In this document: piece by piece, positions 38,228 through 47,186 of the stretch
Layout: every line of letters begins with the position of its first letter
How positions within the stretch are numbered: position 1 is the stretch's first letter
Assembly: GCF_020532555.1 (NCBI RefSeq)
Contig: NZ_JAJBBR010000002.1
Coordinates: forward strand, 186,001-250,000
Length of the DNA: 64,000 nucleotides
Direction of reading: 5' to 3'
From: Microvirga lenta
Lineage (GTDB): Bacteria; Pseudomonadota; Alphaproteobacteria; Rhizobiales; Beijerinckiaceae
Notes under the pieces: model-generated
Databases searched by the model: none
Told to the model about the DNA's origin: nothing
The model's input: only the letters and a program-made list of their open reading frames with translations
Program-made: the position numbers and the translations under genes

Positions 38228-38329
38228 ATGGATCGCAGAGACTTCAACAACGCGCTGACCGTCGCAGGCTTCGCGGGCGGCGTGGTCGCCCTCGGGGCGC
38301 TGATCACGGTCATGCTCGCTTTCGGCTGA
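38228..38329 (+). CDS. 33-residue single-pass membrane peptide
   Basis: A short frame encodes MDRRDFNNALTVAGFAGGVV followed by ALGALITVMLAFG. The first eight residues are charged and polar, and the rest is one hydrophobic helix of about 23 residues. The full anti-ribosomal consensus AGGAGGT lies at 38216-38222, five bases before the ATG, one of the strongest ribosome sites in the window. It is therefore probably a genuine membrane microprotein. No family is recognised, and it sits between a methyltransferase and a thioesterase gene. Confidence 0.6.
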   Translation: MDRRDFNNALTVAGFAGGVVALGALITVMLAFG

Positions 38330-38387
38330 ACCGACGGAGGGCCGGATTCGGGCGGAGTATCGTCCTGCAGCCTTTGCGGCCGACGTG

Positions 38388-38837
38388 TCATGACAGGGCG
38401 CCGAGCGCCGCCCGGACCTCGGCCGGCATCTCCACGGGCCGCTGGGTTGCGCGGTCGACATAGACATGGACGAAATGCCCCTGAGCCGCCGCCTGCTCCT
38501 CTCCCTGCCGGAAGATCCCGATCTCGTAGCGGACGGATGAGCGTCCGAGATGCGCGACGGAGATCCCCGCCTCCAGGGCATCGGGGAAGGCGACGCTTTC
38601 GAAATAGGTGCAGCCCGTCTCGACCACGAGACCGATGACGGGACTGTTCCGGAAATCGAGCAGCCCCTGCTCGAGGAGCCACCCGTTCACGGCCGTGTCG
38701 AAATAGGAATAGTAATGGACGTTGTTCACGTGCCCGTAGGCGTCGTTGTCCATCCAGCGGGTCGCGACGAGGCGATAGAGCCTGAAGGCGGCGCGGGTCA
38801 GGCGCTTGGGCTTCTCCGGCATCGGGCGGCCTACCAT
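38388..38837 (-). CDS. Acyl-CoA thioesterase (hotdog fold, 4HBT type)
   Basis: This 149-residue hotdog-fold enzyme has the 4-hydroxybenzoyl-CoA thioesterase signature [26 protein letters not shown], in which the Asp is catalytic and HVNN is the helix start. It hydrolyses an acyl-CoA of unknown chain. Its ATG at 38837 overlaps the stop codon of the upstream dehydrogenase (ATGGTAG), indicating translational coupling. An alternative ATG at 38822 would shorten it by five residues. Confidence 0.88.
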   Translation of the reverse strand: MVGRPMPEKPKRLTRAAFRLYRLVATRWMDNDAYGHVNNVHYYSYFDTAVNGWLLEQGLLDFRNSPVIGLVVETGCTYFESVAFPDALEAGISVAHLGRSSVRYEIGIFRQGEEQAAAQGHFVHVYVDRATQRPVEMPAEVRAALGALS

Positions 38838-39979
38838 GCGGCTTCGTAGATCGCGCGCGCGTCTTCGAGCGCGACCGGGCGCGGATTGTTCACCAGGAGC
38901 CGGGTCTGGCGCATGGCGTCCTCGGCCATCATCGGCACCGCATCCTGGGGAATGCCCACATCGCGCAGGCGCGGCTGAAGCCCGAGCCGGGCGCTGAGCT
39001 CGGCCAGGGCATCGGCGAAGGCGGCGCCCGTGGCGCGTCCTTCCAGGGCCGGAAAGGCGTGGGGCGCCAGCTCCGCGTAAAGAGGTTCGCAGGCGCTCGC
39101 GTTGAAGCGCATCACGTGCGGCAGCACGAGGGCGTTGGACAGCCCGTGCGGAACGCCGAAATGACCGCCGATGGGATAGGCCAGCGCGTGAACCGCCGCC
39201 ACGGGCGAGTTGGCGAAGGCCTGGCCCGCCAGCATGGAGCCGATCAGCATGGCTCCCCGGGCCTCGCGGTCGTCGCCGTGATGCACCGCGCGCTCGATGT
39301 TGCGGCCCAGCAGCCGCAGCGCTTCCGCGGCGAGCACCCGGGAGACCGGATTGTTGTTGGGGCTCAGCGACGTATAGGCCTCGATGGCGTGCACCATGGC
39401 GTCGATCCCGGTCGCGGCGGTGACGTGCGGCGGCAGGCCCAGGGTGAGATCGGGATCGAGGAGCGCGACATCCGGGATGATGAGCGGCGAGACGACGCCC
39501 TTCTTCTCGTGCGAGCCGGTGGTGACGATGGAGATCGGCGTGACCTCGGATCCCGTGCCGGCGGTGGTGGGAACGGCGACGAGCGGGAGGCGCGGCCCCT
39601 TGGCGATGCCGACGCCATAGACAGCGGAGAGATCCTCGCCGCCCTTCGCGAGCAGCGCCACGAGCTTGGCCACGTCGAGGGAGGATCCGCCCCCGAAGCC
39701 GATGACGCCATCGGCGCCGAAACCCCGCGCCTGCGCCACGGCCGCGTGCACGACCGCCTCCGGCGGATCGGCCACGACGCCGTCGAACACATCGACCGCG
39801 AGTTCGGCTGCCTCGAGGGCCTGCAGGGCGGGTGTCACCAGCCCCGCCTTCACCAGCCCCGCATCGGTGACGAGGGCCACGCGCGCTCCGAGGCGCGCCG
39901 CCGCGATCTCGCCGATGCGCGCGATGCTGCCGGAACCGAAGACGACCGAGGGGGTGGTGTTGAAGGTAAAAGCGGGCAT
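38831..39979 (-). CDS. Iron-containing alcohol dehydrogenase
   Basis: This 382-residue group III (iron-dependent) dehydrogenase has the cofactor block [35 protein letters not shown], and the metal-binding region [20 protein letters not shown] with conserved histidines. The substrate could be a primary alcohol, a hydroxy acid or maleylacetate. The motif alone does not decide. It forms a two-gene unit with the downstream thioesterase, which suggests a route between an alcohol or aldehyde and an acyl-CoA. Confidence 0.9.
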   Translation of the reverse strand: MPAFTFNTTPSVVFGSGSIARIGEIAAARLGARVALVTDAGLVKAGLVTPALQALEAAELAVDVFDGVVADPPEAVVHAAVAQARGFGADGVIGFGGGSSLDVAKLVALLAKGGEDLSAVYGVGIAKGPRLPLVAVPTTAGTGSEVTPISIVTTGSHEKKGVVSPLIIPDVALLDPDLTLGLPPHVTAATGIDAMVHAIEAYTSLSPNNNPVSRVLAAEALRLLGRNIERAVHHGDDREARGAMLIGSMLAGQAFANSPVAAVHALAYPIGGHFGVPHGLSNALVLPHVMRFNASACEPLYAELAPHAFPALEGRATGAAFADALAELSARLGLQPRLRDVGIPQDAVPMMAEDAMRQTRLLVNNPRPVALEDARAIYEAAW

Positions 39980-40073
39980 GGGACCGAGATTGGCCCGCGC
40001 GGGCCGGGACGACAAGTCTCGTCCCGGCCGGAGCTGGGGACAGGCGCCGGGGCCGGACCTCGGCGCCTGTCGG

Positions 40074-41387
40074 TCAGAGCAGGAAATCGTCCCGGGTCAG
40101 GCTCGCGTCGTAGTTCTGCAGCAGGATTTCGAAATCCGCCGTCAGGTTGCCGTCCACATCGGCCTGCACGACGGTGTTGCCGAAGGCGTCCGTCTCGAAC
40201 CGCACCTGCCCGGCTCCGGTGAAGCCGCCCGAGCCGACAAAGGTGAAGGCCTGATCGCCGTCGGCAAGAACACTGGCGTCGATGTCGCGAAGGTCGATCA
40301 CGTCCCCGGAGGAGAAGTCGAGGATGCGGTCGCGGGTCGTCTCGCCGGCGAGACTCTCCGCTGCGGACTTGTACAGGAAGGTGTCTTGCCCCTTCTGCCC
40401 GGAGAGGACGTCGGCGCCGCTGCCGCCACGCAGGATATCGTTGCCGCTGCCGCCGCGCAGGACGTCGTTTCCGCCGCCGCCGCCGAGCCTGTTGTCGCCG
40501 GAGCTTCCCGACATGTAGTTGTCGAGGCTGTTGCCGCTGCCGCTCAGGTCGCGCCCCGTGCGCAGAGCGAGCTGCTCGACGCCGGCCATGTCGGAGCCTG
40601 ACAGGCTGAAGCTCACCTTCGCCTCGATCCGGTCGATCCCGCCTTCCGCGCTCGTGTCGGTTTCGATGACCCGATCCCGGCGGTTCTCGACGCGGTAGAC
40701 GTCGTCGCCCGCGCCGCCCACCATGCGATCGGCCCCGGTCGAGCCGTCGAGCAGGTCGTTGCCGCCCCCGCCGATCAGGTGGTCGGACCCGGACTCGCCA
40801 TAGAGGCGATCCCTGCCGTCGTCGCCCCGGATCGTATCCCGGCCGACGCCGCCATAGACGCGGTCGCTCCCCTCATGGCCGACGAGGGTGTCGTTCACGA
40901 ACATCTCGTCGAGGCGGTTGAAGAGCGGCACTTCGTCGAACGTGACTCCCTCGGGCAGATTCCTGCCGAGATTGATGCCGACCGTGTGCAATGCCGATGC
41001 CACGAGGGTGTTGCTGTTGGCGCCGTCCCCGGTGCTGAACCCGAAGGAATCGACCCCGTACAGGAGGTCGGCCTTGTCCACGTTCACGGCGTGCTGAACC
41101 ATGAGCTGCCACACGGCCTCGGGGTCGCGCCCGTCGAGGTCGATCTCCGTGCGATTGCGCTGCTCCGGCGTCTCCGATCCGCGCGCGTCGGCGGACCGCG
41201 CGAGCGGAATGTCGGCCTGGGTCACGAGGGTGAAATCCCCGCCCGCGTCGCCGCGGATGACCCGCTCGTCGAGAACCCGCCCGGCATCGTCCGTGACGGT
41301 CTTCACCAGATAGAGGTGCTGATAGGGAGTGACGAAGAAGCCGCGCAGGGTCACGGGCTTCGATTCGATTGCGATGGTCGTCGGCAA
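40074..41387 (-). CDS. RTX-type calcium-binding secreted protein
   Basis: This 437-residue protein has no Sec signal. The N-terminal 160 residues are of unknown type. They are followed by two blocks of glycine/aspartate nonapeptides (GHEGSDRVYGGVGRDTIRGDD ... GGGGNDLLDGSTGADRM, then GGSGNDILRGGSGADVLSG). The C-terminal part (DRILDFSSGDVIDLRDIDAS ... DFEILLQNYDASLTRDDFLL) has the form of a type I secretion signal. No transporter genes are adjacent. A perfect EcfG promoter lies 42 bases upstream, so expression under stress is likely. Confidence 0.88.
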   Translation of the reverse strand: MPTTIAIESKPVTLRGFFVTPYQHLYLVKTVTDDAGRVLDERVIRGDAGGDFTLVTQADIPLARSADARGSETPEQRNRTEIDLDGRDPEAVWQLMVQHAVNVDKADLLYGVDSFGFSTGDGANSNTLVASALHTVGINLGRNLPEGVTFDEVPLFNRLDEMFVNDTLVGHEGSDRVYGGVGRDTIRGDDGRDRLYGESGSDHLIGGGGNDLLDGSTGADRMVGGAGDDVYRVENRRDRVIETDTSAEGGIDRIEAKVSFSLSGSDMAGVEQLALRTGRDLSGSGNSLDNYMSGSSGDNRLGGGGGNDVLRGGSGNDILRGGSGADVLSGQKGQDTFLYKSAAESLAGETTRDRILDFSSGDVIDLRDIDASVLADGDQAFTFVGSGGFTGAGQVRFETDAFGNTVVQADVDGNLTADFEILLQNYDASLTRDDFLL

Positions 41388-41429
41388 GACCGTCTCCTAA
41401 GCTAGTCCCGGCTGTCCCGGGGTACCTGC

Positions 41430-41454
41430 AACGGGCGCCGCGCGGTTAAGTTCC
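41430..41454 (-). promoter_or_regulatory. EcfG-type general stress promoter
   Basis: On the minus strand GGAAC, exactly 16 bases, then CGTT. The -10 ends 42 bases before the ATG of the RTX gene. Confidence 0.8.
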
Positions 41455-41534
41455 CGCAGGCGGGGCCGCCCCGCGCCGGAGCGGGGAAGAGCGTTGCGCC
41501 GCCCCCGGATCGCACGACCTCTCGGAGGAGGCGC

Positions 41535-41900
41535 CTAGTCCCGGAACTCCTCGATGGCATCCACCTTCTCGGGGTAGAAGGCCAGGTAGCCCGCGATCTC
41601 GCCGACGGCGGGAAACGGCTCCTCATAGCTCCAGGCCGCGTTCTCCCGCACGAGCCCGCCCGCCGTCGCGGTGAAGTAGGAGGCGTCTCCCTTGTAGGGG
41701 CAATGGGTCCGGTGGTCCGTGGCATCCATCAGGTCCATCCTCACGTCCTTGCGCGGGATGTAGAGCACCGGCGGAAGCGTCGCCTCCCGGAGGGTCAGGG
41801 CCTCCGTCGTCTCGGCCACGATGAAGCCGCCGAGGACGACCCGGATGCGGTGGGGGTTCTTCTCGATGGTGATCGGATGATCGGGTCCGGGCTCTTTCAT
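41535..41900 (-). CDS. DUF427 domain-containing protein
   Basis: This 121-residue protein is of the DUF427 family. It begins MKEPGPDHPITIEKNPHRIR and has the conserved core VLYIPRKDVRMDLMDATDHRTHCPYKGDASYF and AWSYEEPFPAVGEIAGYLAFYPEKVD. The biochemical role is not established. The ATG at 41900 gives the family-typical start. It stands alone between the RTX gene and a methyltransferase gene. Confidence 0.88.
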   Translation of the reverse strand: MKEPGPDHPITIEKNPHRIRVVLGGFIVAETTEALTLREATLPPVLYIPRKDVRMDLMDATDHRTHCPYKGDASYFTATAGGLVRENAAWSYEEPFPAVGEIAGYLAFYPEKVDAIEEFRD

Positions 41901-41984
41901 GGCGGCACCTGCTTCATGGGCTCGGCAACGCAAATAGCGCGGCGGGCCGGCAACCCAAGAGGCGTGTCGGGAGCCCCCGATGCA

Positions 41985-42866
41985 TCAGTCCTTCTTCGGC
42001 ACCTCTGTCGGGTTCTCCGGAACGCCGAGGGCATCGGCGAGGCGCATCTTGGCCGAGCCGGGCCGCAGGGGTTTCTGCTGGCTCTCGTGCGGAGTCCAGC
42101 CGGACAGCCAGATGATCTCGAAGGTGGCGGGCAGCCGGCCGTCCGGATCGGCGAAACGCTCCGCGTAGATCTGCGCCGTCCGCAGGAGCGTGGCGCGGCG
42201 CAGGGGCGTCCGGCGGCGGTCGTTGAGCGAATTGGTGAACCCCATCCGGCGCAGGTCCCGCATGAGCGCGAAGGGATCGCCGTAGCGCACCCGCACCACC
42301 TCCGAATCCGCCACGGGGAGCGCGAAGCCAGCCCGCTGCAAGAGCCCGCCGAGGTCGCGCACGTCGGCGAAAGGCGCCACGCGGGGGCTCACGCCGCCCT
42401 CTAGCTCCGCCTCCGCCTGTGTGAAGGACTGGCGCAGCTCGTTCAGGGTCGCGCCGCCGAGAAGCGCCCCCATGAAGAGCCCGTCCGGCTTGAGAGCGCG
42501 GCGGATCTGCACGAGAGCCCCCGGAAGATCGTTCACGCTCTGCAGGGCGAGAAGCGACACCGCGAGGTCGAAGCGCTCGCCCGCGACGGGCAACCGCTCC
42601 TCGTCGCCCAGGATGCTGCCGGGCTCCGGAACCGGCGCCACGCGGACCACCTCCTCGGCCCGGCCCGAGAGGCGCAGGGCCTCGGCGACGGCAGGCGTCG
42701 GCGTTCCGACGTCGAGAGCCAGGGGGAAGGGCCGCAGCACCGTGGACAGGCGCTCCTCCAGGTCCTCGACGGCGCGGGCGAGCAGGAAATCGGCATAGCC
42801 CGCCTTCACCGCGCGGGCGAGGCGGTGGCGGACGAGGGGACGGTCGAAGACGAGAGGTGCGCTCAT
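41985..42866 (-). CDS. BioC/NDUFAF5-like SAM-dependent methyltransferase
   Basis: This 293-residue class I methyltransferase begins APLVFDRPLVRHRLARAV, with LALDVGTPTPAVAEAL in the motif I position, FDLAVSLLALQSVNDLPGALVQI, LKPDGLFMGALLGGATLNELR and a C-terminal FTNSLNDRRRTPLRR. The pattern is that of the mitochondrial complex I assembly factor NDUFAF5 and bacterial BioC-like proteins. Motif I lacks the usual GxGxG, so activity is uncertain. It is divergent from comF. Confidence 0.82.
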   Translation of the reverse strand: MSAPLVFDRPLVRHRLARAVKAGYADFLLARAVEDLEERLSTVLRPFPLALDVGTPTPAVAEALRLSGRAEEVVRVAPVPEPGSILGDEERLPVAGERFDLAVSLLALQSVNDLPGALVQIRRALKPDGLFMGALLGGATLNELRQSFTQAEAELEGGVSPRVAPFADVRDLGGLLQRAGFALPVADSEVVRVRYGDPFALMRDLRRMGFTNSLNDRRRTPLRRATLLRTAQIYAERFADPDGRLPATFEIIWLSGWTPHESQQKPLRPGSAKMRLADALGVPENPTEVPKKD

Positions 42867-42968
42867 GAGGCGCTGGATATGGCGTGAAAGGCCCTGAGAA
42901 CCAAGAGCCTTTCGGCCCCTCCGGGCAGAGAGATGTGCAGGACCGGCGCCACGGCTAAGCTCCGTTCC

Positions 42969-43733
42969 ATGACGGGAATGCGCGAACCGGGCCTGCTGCG
43001 AACCTTCCTCCGCCGGGCGGGCGCGTCGGCTCTCGCCCTCCTCTATCCGCCCACCTGCATCGCCTGCCAGGCGGCCACGGGCGAGGCCCATGCGCTCTGC
43101 GCCGCCTGCTGGGCCGGGATCCGCTTCATCGAGCGGCCCTATTGCGAGCGGCTGGGCACGCCCTTCGCGGTCGATCTCGGCCAGCCGCTCCTGTCGCCCG
43201 CCGCCATCGCCGATCCGCCGGTCTTCGGCCGGGCCCGGGCCGTGGCCGAATACGACGGGACCGCGAGCCTTCTCGTCCACCGGCTCAAATACAACGACCG
43301 GCTGGACCTGGCGCCGGCCATGGGCACCATGATAGCCCGCGCCGGGACGGAGCTGCTGGCGGAGGCGGACGTGATCGTGCCGGTCCCGCTCCACCGCTGG
43401 CGCCTGTGGCGGCGCCGGTTCAACCAGGCGATGGCGCTGGCGGCCCGGGTCTCGTCGGAAAGCGGCGTGCCCTGCGACCCGTTCCTCCTCGCCCGCGTCA
43501 AGCGCACGCGCCGTCAGGTCGGGCTGACCAAGGCGCAGCGGCAGGAGAACCTGCAGGGCGCCTTCCGGGTCCCGCCCGAGGCCAAGGCGCGGCTCCATGG
43601 CAGGCGGGTGCTCCTGATCGACGACGTGCTCACCACGGGCGCAACCGCGAACGCCGCCTCCCGGGTGCTGCTGCGCGGCGGCGCGGCCTCCGTCGACATT
43701 CTCGCCTTCGCCAGAGTTGTGACAGAAGCCTGA
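42969..43733 (+). CDS. comF: ComF family phosphoribosyltransferase-like protein
   Basis: This 254-residue ComF-type protein has an N-terminal zinc-finger-like cysteine set (CIACQAATGEAHALCAACW), LKYNDRLDLAPAMG, and the PRPP-binding loop VLLIDDVLTTGATANAAS. ComF relatives are linked to DNA uptake or use of external DNA. The exact reaction is unclear. I chose the ATG at 42969; an upstream start adds twelve unrelated residues. It is followed by grxC after 46 bases, with the methyltransferase divergent on the other side. Confidence 0.88.
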   Translation: MTGMREPGLLRTFLRRAGASALALLYPPTCIACQAATGEAHALCAACWAGIRFIERPYCERLGTPFAVDLGQPLLSPAAIADPPVFGRARAVAEYDGTASLLVHRLKYNDRLDLAPAMGTMIARAGTELLAEADVIVPVPLHRWRLWRRRFNQAMALAARVSSESGVPCDPFLLARVKRTRRQVGLTKAQRQENLQGAFRVPPEAKARLHGRRVLLIDDVLTTGATANAASRVLLRGGAASVDILAFARVVTEA

Positions 43734-43779
43734 AGCTTCCTATATCTTCAGTCCCGAAGGTTCACGGAGACAGGCTCGA

Positions 43780-44037
43780 ATGCCCGACATCACGATCTAC
43801 ACGAAGAGCTGGTGCCCCTATTGCGCCGCCGCCAAGAAGCTGCTCGACGAGAAGGGCGCCGCCTTCACCGAGATCGACATCGAGGCGAAGCCCGACCGGC
43901 GCGCCGAGATGGTCCAGCGGGCGGGCGGCCGCACCAGCGTGCCGCAGATCTTCATCGGCGACCGCCATGTCGGCGGCTGCGACGATCTCTACGCCCTGGA
44001 TGACAAGGGCCAGCTCGAGCCGCTATTGCAGGCCTGA
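43780..44037 (+). CDS. grxC: Glutaredoxin 3
   Basis: This 85-residue dithiol glutaredoxin has Cys12-Pro-Tyr-Cys15, the cis-proline block TSVPQIFIGDRHVGG and CDDLYALD. It reduces disulfides and mixed glutathione disulfides in the cytoplasm. It begins a plus-strand run of closely spaced genes (nitrilase family, DUF1178). Confidence 0.96.
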   Translation: MPDITIYTKSWCPYCAAAKKLLDEKGAAFTEIDIEAKPDRRAEMVQRAGGRTSVPQIFIGDRHVGGCDDLYALDDKGQLEPLLQA

Positions 44038-44056
44038 CGAGAGATTCGAGGACCCG

Positions 44057-44929
44057 ATGACCCCAACCCGCTTCACCGCCGCCTGCGTCCAGATGCGTTC
44101 CGGGCGCGATCCCCTCAAGAACCGCGACGCCGCGGTGGCCCTCGTGCGCGAGGCGGCCTCCCAGGGCGCCCATTTCGTCCAGACGCCGGAGATGACCTCC
44201 CTGGTGGAGCGCGAGCGGGCGGCCCTGTTCGACAAGGTCGGGCCGGAGGAGCAGGACCCGACGCTGCTGGCCCTGCGCGAGGTGGCCCGGGAGCGGGGCA
44301 TCGTGGTTCATCTCGGCTCGAACGCGATCAAGAACGGCGACAAGATCGCCAACCGCGCCTTCCTGATCGGCCCGGACGGCGAGATCGTCGCCTCCTACGA
44401 CAAGGTCCACCTCTTCGACGTGGACCTGCCGAACGGCGAGAGCTGGCGCGAATCCGCCACCTATACCGGCGGCGACCGGGCGGTGCTGGCCGAGACGCCC
44501 TGGGGCTGGCTCGGCATGACCATCTGCTACGATGTGCGCTTCGCCGCGCTCTACCGGGCGCTGGCCGAGAACGGCGCGTCCTTCCTGTCGGCCCCCGCCT
44601 GCTTCACGAAGCAGACCGGCGAGGCCCACTGGCACGTACTGCACCGGTCGCGGGCCATCGAGACGGGCTCCTTCATGATCTCGGCTGCGCAGGGTGGCCT
44701 GCACGAGGACGGGCGTGAGACCTTCGGACACTCCCTCATCGTCGATCCCTGGGGCCGCGTGCTGGCGGAAGCCGGCACCGAGCCGGGCGTGATCCTCGCT
44801 GAGATCGATGTGGGCCTCGTGGCCGATGCGCGGGGCCGGATCCCGACCCTCAAGAACGCGCGTCCGTTCCGGGTCGAGGCGGTTCCGGCTCCGGCGCCGG
44901 CGCCGGTCGGACAGGTCGCATCGGCCTAG
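44057..44929 (+). CDS. Carbon-nitrogen hydrolase (Nit-type amidase)
   Basis: This 290-residue nitrilase-superfamily hydrolase has the complete Glu-Lys-Cys triad: TPEMTS (Glu45), SYDKVHLFD and MTICYDVRF. Its similarity pattern (HLGSNAIKNGDKIANRAFLI, RSRAIETGSFMISAAQ) is that of Nit1/Nit2 enzymes, which hydrolyse deaminated glutathione or omega-amides. A role in glutathione repair would fit its neighbour grxC. A short Ala/Pro tail follows. GAGG precedes the ATG. Confidence 0.9.
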   Translation: MTPTRFTAACVQMRSGRDPLKNRDAAVALVREAASQGAHFVQTPEMTSLVERERAALFDKVGPEEQDPTLLALREVARERGIVVHLGSNAIKNGDKIANRAFLIGPDGEIVASYDKVHLFDVDLPNGESWRESATYTGGDRAVLAETPWGWLGMTICYDVRFAALYRALAENGASFLSAPACFTKQTGEAHWHVLHRSRAIETGSFMISAAQGGLHEDGRETFGHSLIVDPWGRVLAEAGTEPGVILAEIDVGLVADARGRIPTLKNARPFRVEAVPAPAPAPVGQVASA

Positions 44930-44979
44930 GCCGTCCGTCCGGGTTGAAAAGCGAGGCCATAACTCCCCATCTTCCGGTC

Positions 44980-45423
44980 ATGATCAAGTATGCCCTGGCC
45001 TGCGATCAGGCTCACGAATTCGAAAGCTGGTTTCCCTCGAGCGACGCGTACGAGACGCAGCGCAAGCGCGGCTTCGTGACCTGTCCCTATTGCGACTCGG
45101 CCAAGGTCGAGAAGCAGATCATGGCGCCGCGGATCGCCCGCACGGACAAGGCCGAGGCTCCCGCCTCGCAGCCGCAGCCCGTCGCGGCCTTCTCGGAGAA
45201 GGAGCGGGAAATCCGCGCCATGATCCGCGCCATGCGCGAGCATGTGATTCAGAACGCGGAGAACGTCGGCAAGGGCTTCGCCGAGGAGGCGCGCAAGATC
45301 CACTACGGCGAGGCGGAGGAGCGGTCGATCTACGGCGAGGCCGACGGCTCCGACGTGCGCTCGCTCCTCGAGGAAGGCATCCAGGTGCTTCCCCTCCCCA
45401 TCGTGCCGGACGACCGGAACTAG
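44980..45423 (+). CDS. DUF1178 family protein
   Basis: This 147-residue protein of the DUF1178 family begins MIKYALACDQAHEFESWFPS and has the zinc-ribbon-like CPYCDS, a variable linker, and the C-terminal DVRSLLEEGIQVLPLPIVP. The family is common in alphaproteobacteria and often sits near glutaredoxin and carbon-nitrogen hydrolase genes, as here. The function is unknown. The ATG at 44980 gives the family-typical start. Confidence 0.9.
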   Translation: MIKYALACDQAHEFESWFPSSDAYETQRKRGFVTCPYCDSAKVEKQIMAPRIARTDKAEAPASQPQPVAAFSEKEREIRAMIRAMREHVIQNAENVGKGFAEEARKIHYGEAEERSIYGEADGSDVRSLLEEGIQVLPLPIVPDDRN

Positions 45424-45430
45424 CGCTTCC

Positions 45431-46012
45431 ATGATCGGGGACGACGCGGCTTCACGGACCCGAAACCTCGCCTCCGGTGAAACCCTGTTCCGGCAGGGCG
45501 ATGTTGCGACGGGCATGTTCCGGGTCGAGAGCGGAGCGATCAGGCTGGAGCGCACGACCTTCGATGGCCGCAGAATCGTCCTTCACACCTCGCATCCGGG
45601 CCAGTTCTTCGCCGAGGCGTCCCTGTTCGCGGAGAGCTATCACTGCGACGCCCTCGCCATCGAGGCGTCTGTCGTGCGCTGCTATCCGAAGCAGGCCGTT
45701 CTGGAATGGGTCGAGCGGGACCCGACGGGCGCCACGTCCCTTCTCGCTTCGATGGCGCGACAGCTCCAGGGGCTACGCCATCAGCTCGAGCTCCGCAGTG
45801 TGCGCTCGGCCCGCGACCGGATCCTGCTGCTGCTCGAATCCCGCTCCGAAGCGGACGGATCGGTCCGCCTCCCGCCGCGGATCCAGGATCTCGCCTTCGA
45901 GCTGGGGTTGAGCCGCGAGGCGGTCTACCGGGGACTGGCCGATCTGGAAGAAGCGCGCCTCATCGCACGCACGCACTCGTCCATCCGCCTGCTGAAGCCT
46001 CAGGCCGTGTGA
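45431..46012 (+). CDS. Crp/Fnr family transcriptional regulator
   Basis: This 193-residue regulator has an N-terminal cyclic-nucleotide-binding-type beta barrel (LASGETLFRQGDVATGMFRVESGAIRL ... PGQFFAEASLFAE) and a C-terminal HTH (IQDLAFELGLSREAVYRGLADLEEARLI). The cysteine cluster of Fnr and the cAMP-binding Arg are not seen, so the signal is unknown. It may control the exported protein gene that follows 59 bases later. Confidence 0.87.
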   Translation: MIGDDAASRTRNLASGETLFRQGDVATGMFRVESGAIRLERTTFDGRRIVLHTSHPGQFFAEASLFAESYHCDALAIEASVVRCYPKQAVLEWVERDPTGATSLLASMARQLQGLRHQLELRSVRSARDRILLLLESRSEADGSVRLPPRIQDLAFELGLSREAVYRGLADLEEARLIARTHSSIRLLKPQAV

Positions 46013-46071
46013 TCGCAATCATACGGCCGCGGGAGAGATGGGCGTAAAAGGAGCTTTCTTCGGAGAGCTTC

Positions 46072-46599
46072 ATGATCGGATATACCTTTGCCGTTCTCGC
46101 AGTCCTGGCGTCGGGCGCACCTGCTCTCGCCCAGCATCGTCACCCGGGCGGGCATTCCCCCTATGCGGGTTTCGAGCGGCGCCCGATCAAGGCCCTGTCG
46201 GACCAGCAGATCGCCGACCTGGAGAACGGGCGCGGCATGGGCCTTGCCCTCGCCGCCGAGCTGAATGGCTATCCAGGTCCACTCCATGTGCTCGAACATG
46301 CCGACGCGCTCGGCCTCTCACCCTCCCAGACGAGCCGGGTGGCAGAGCTTTATGCAGCCATGAAAGCCGAAACGATCGGGATCGGCTCGCGCCTGATCGA
46401 GCAGGAACGGAGCCTGGACCGGCTCTTTTCCAGCGGCACGATCACGCCGGCCGCGCTCGAAGACGCCATGGCCACCATCGGCGCGACGCAGGCAAAGCTG
46501 AGAGGCGCCCACCTCAAATACCACCTCTCCACCAGGAATATTCTCACGCCCGAACAGACCGCTGTCTATAACGGGCTCCGCGGGTATAGCGCCCGTTAG
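46072..46599 (+). CDS. Spy/CpxP-like periplasmic protein
   Basis: This 175-residue exported protein has a signal peptide (MIGYTFAVLAVLASGAPALA) and a His-rich start of the mature part (QHRHPGGHSPY). A helical domain ends NILTPEQTAVYNGLRGY, the LTxxQ-type motif of Spy/CpxP periplasmic chaperones and metal-stress sensors. The His-rich segment suggests metal binding. It follows a Crp-type regulator gene in the same direction. Confidence 0.78.
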   Translation: MIGYTFAVLAVLASGAPALAQHRHPGGHSPYAGFERRPIKALSDQQIADLENGRGMGLALAAELNGYPGPLHVLEHADALGLSPSQTSRVAELYAAMKAETIGIGSRLIEQERSLDRLFSSGTITPAALEDAMATIGATQAKLRGAHLKYHLSTRNILTPEQTAVYNGLRGYSAR

Positions 46600-46663
46600 G
46601 CAGGAACCGGCATGCGGCGAACCCCGTTTCGCCGCAGCCCGTCAAGCTGCGCCGGATCCGTTC

Positions 46664-47182
46664 ATGACCCTCTTCTTCACCAGCGACACCCATTTCGGCG
46701 ATCCCCGGGTGCTGCGGATCGACAAGCGACCATTCGGGACGATCCCCGAACATGACGCGGCGCTCATCGCCCGCTGGAACGAGACGGTCTCGCCGGACGA
46801 CGAGGTCTGGCATCTCGGGGATTTCGCCCTGCATGTGCGCCCGGAGCGGATCGACGAACTGCTCGGACTCCTGAACGGGCGCAAGCACCTCGTCATCGGC
46901 AACAACGACGGCCCGGCGACGCTCGCCGCCAAGGGGTGGGACAGCGTCCAGGCCTATGCGGAGCTGCACGTGGACGGCCATGCGGTGGTGATGTGCCACT
47001 ACGCCTTCCGCACCTGGAAGAACATGGGCCGCGGCTGGATCGACCTGCACGGCCACTCCCACGCCAAGCTGAAGCCCCAGACGCGCCAGTACGACGTGGG
47101 CGTGGACGCCTTCGACTACCGCCCCGTCACGCTCGGGGCGATCCTGGCCTCGCGCCAGCGCCGCCGGAAGACGGCCTCCTGA
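46664..47182 (+). CDS. Calcineurin-like metallophosphoesterase
   Basis: This 172-residue phosphoesterase has all metal-binding blocks of the family in order: FTSDTHFGD, HLGDFAL, VIGNND, MCHYAF and DLHGHSHAKL. Small single-domain members act on phosphodiesters or 5' nucleotides. The substrate is unknown. It converges with ubiG, four bases apart. Confidence 0.9.
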   Translation: MTLFFTSDTHFGDPRVLRIDKRPFGTIPEHDAALIARWNETVSPDDEVWHLGDFALHVRPERIDELLGLLNGRKHLVIGNNDGPATLAAKGWDSVQAYAELHVDGHAVVMCHYAFRTWKNMGRGWIDLHGHSHAKLKPQTRQYDVGVDAFDYRPVTLGAILASRQRRRKTAS

Positions 47183-47186
47183 GCCG

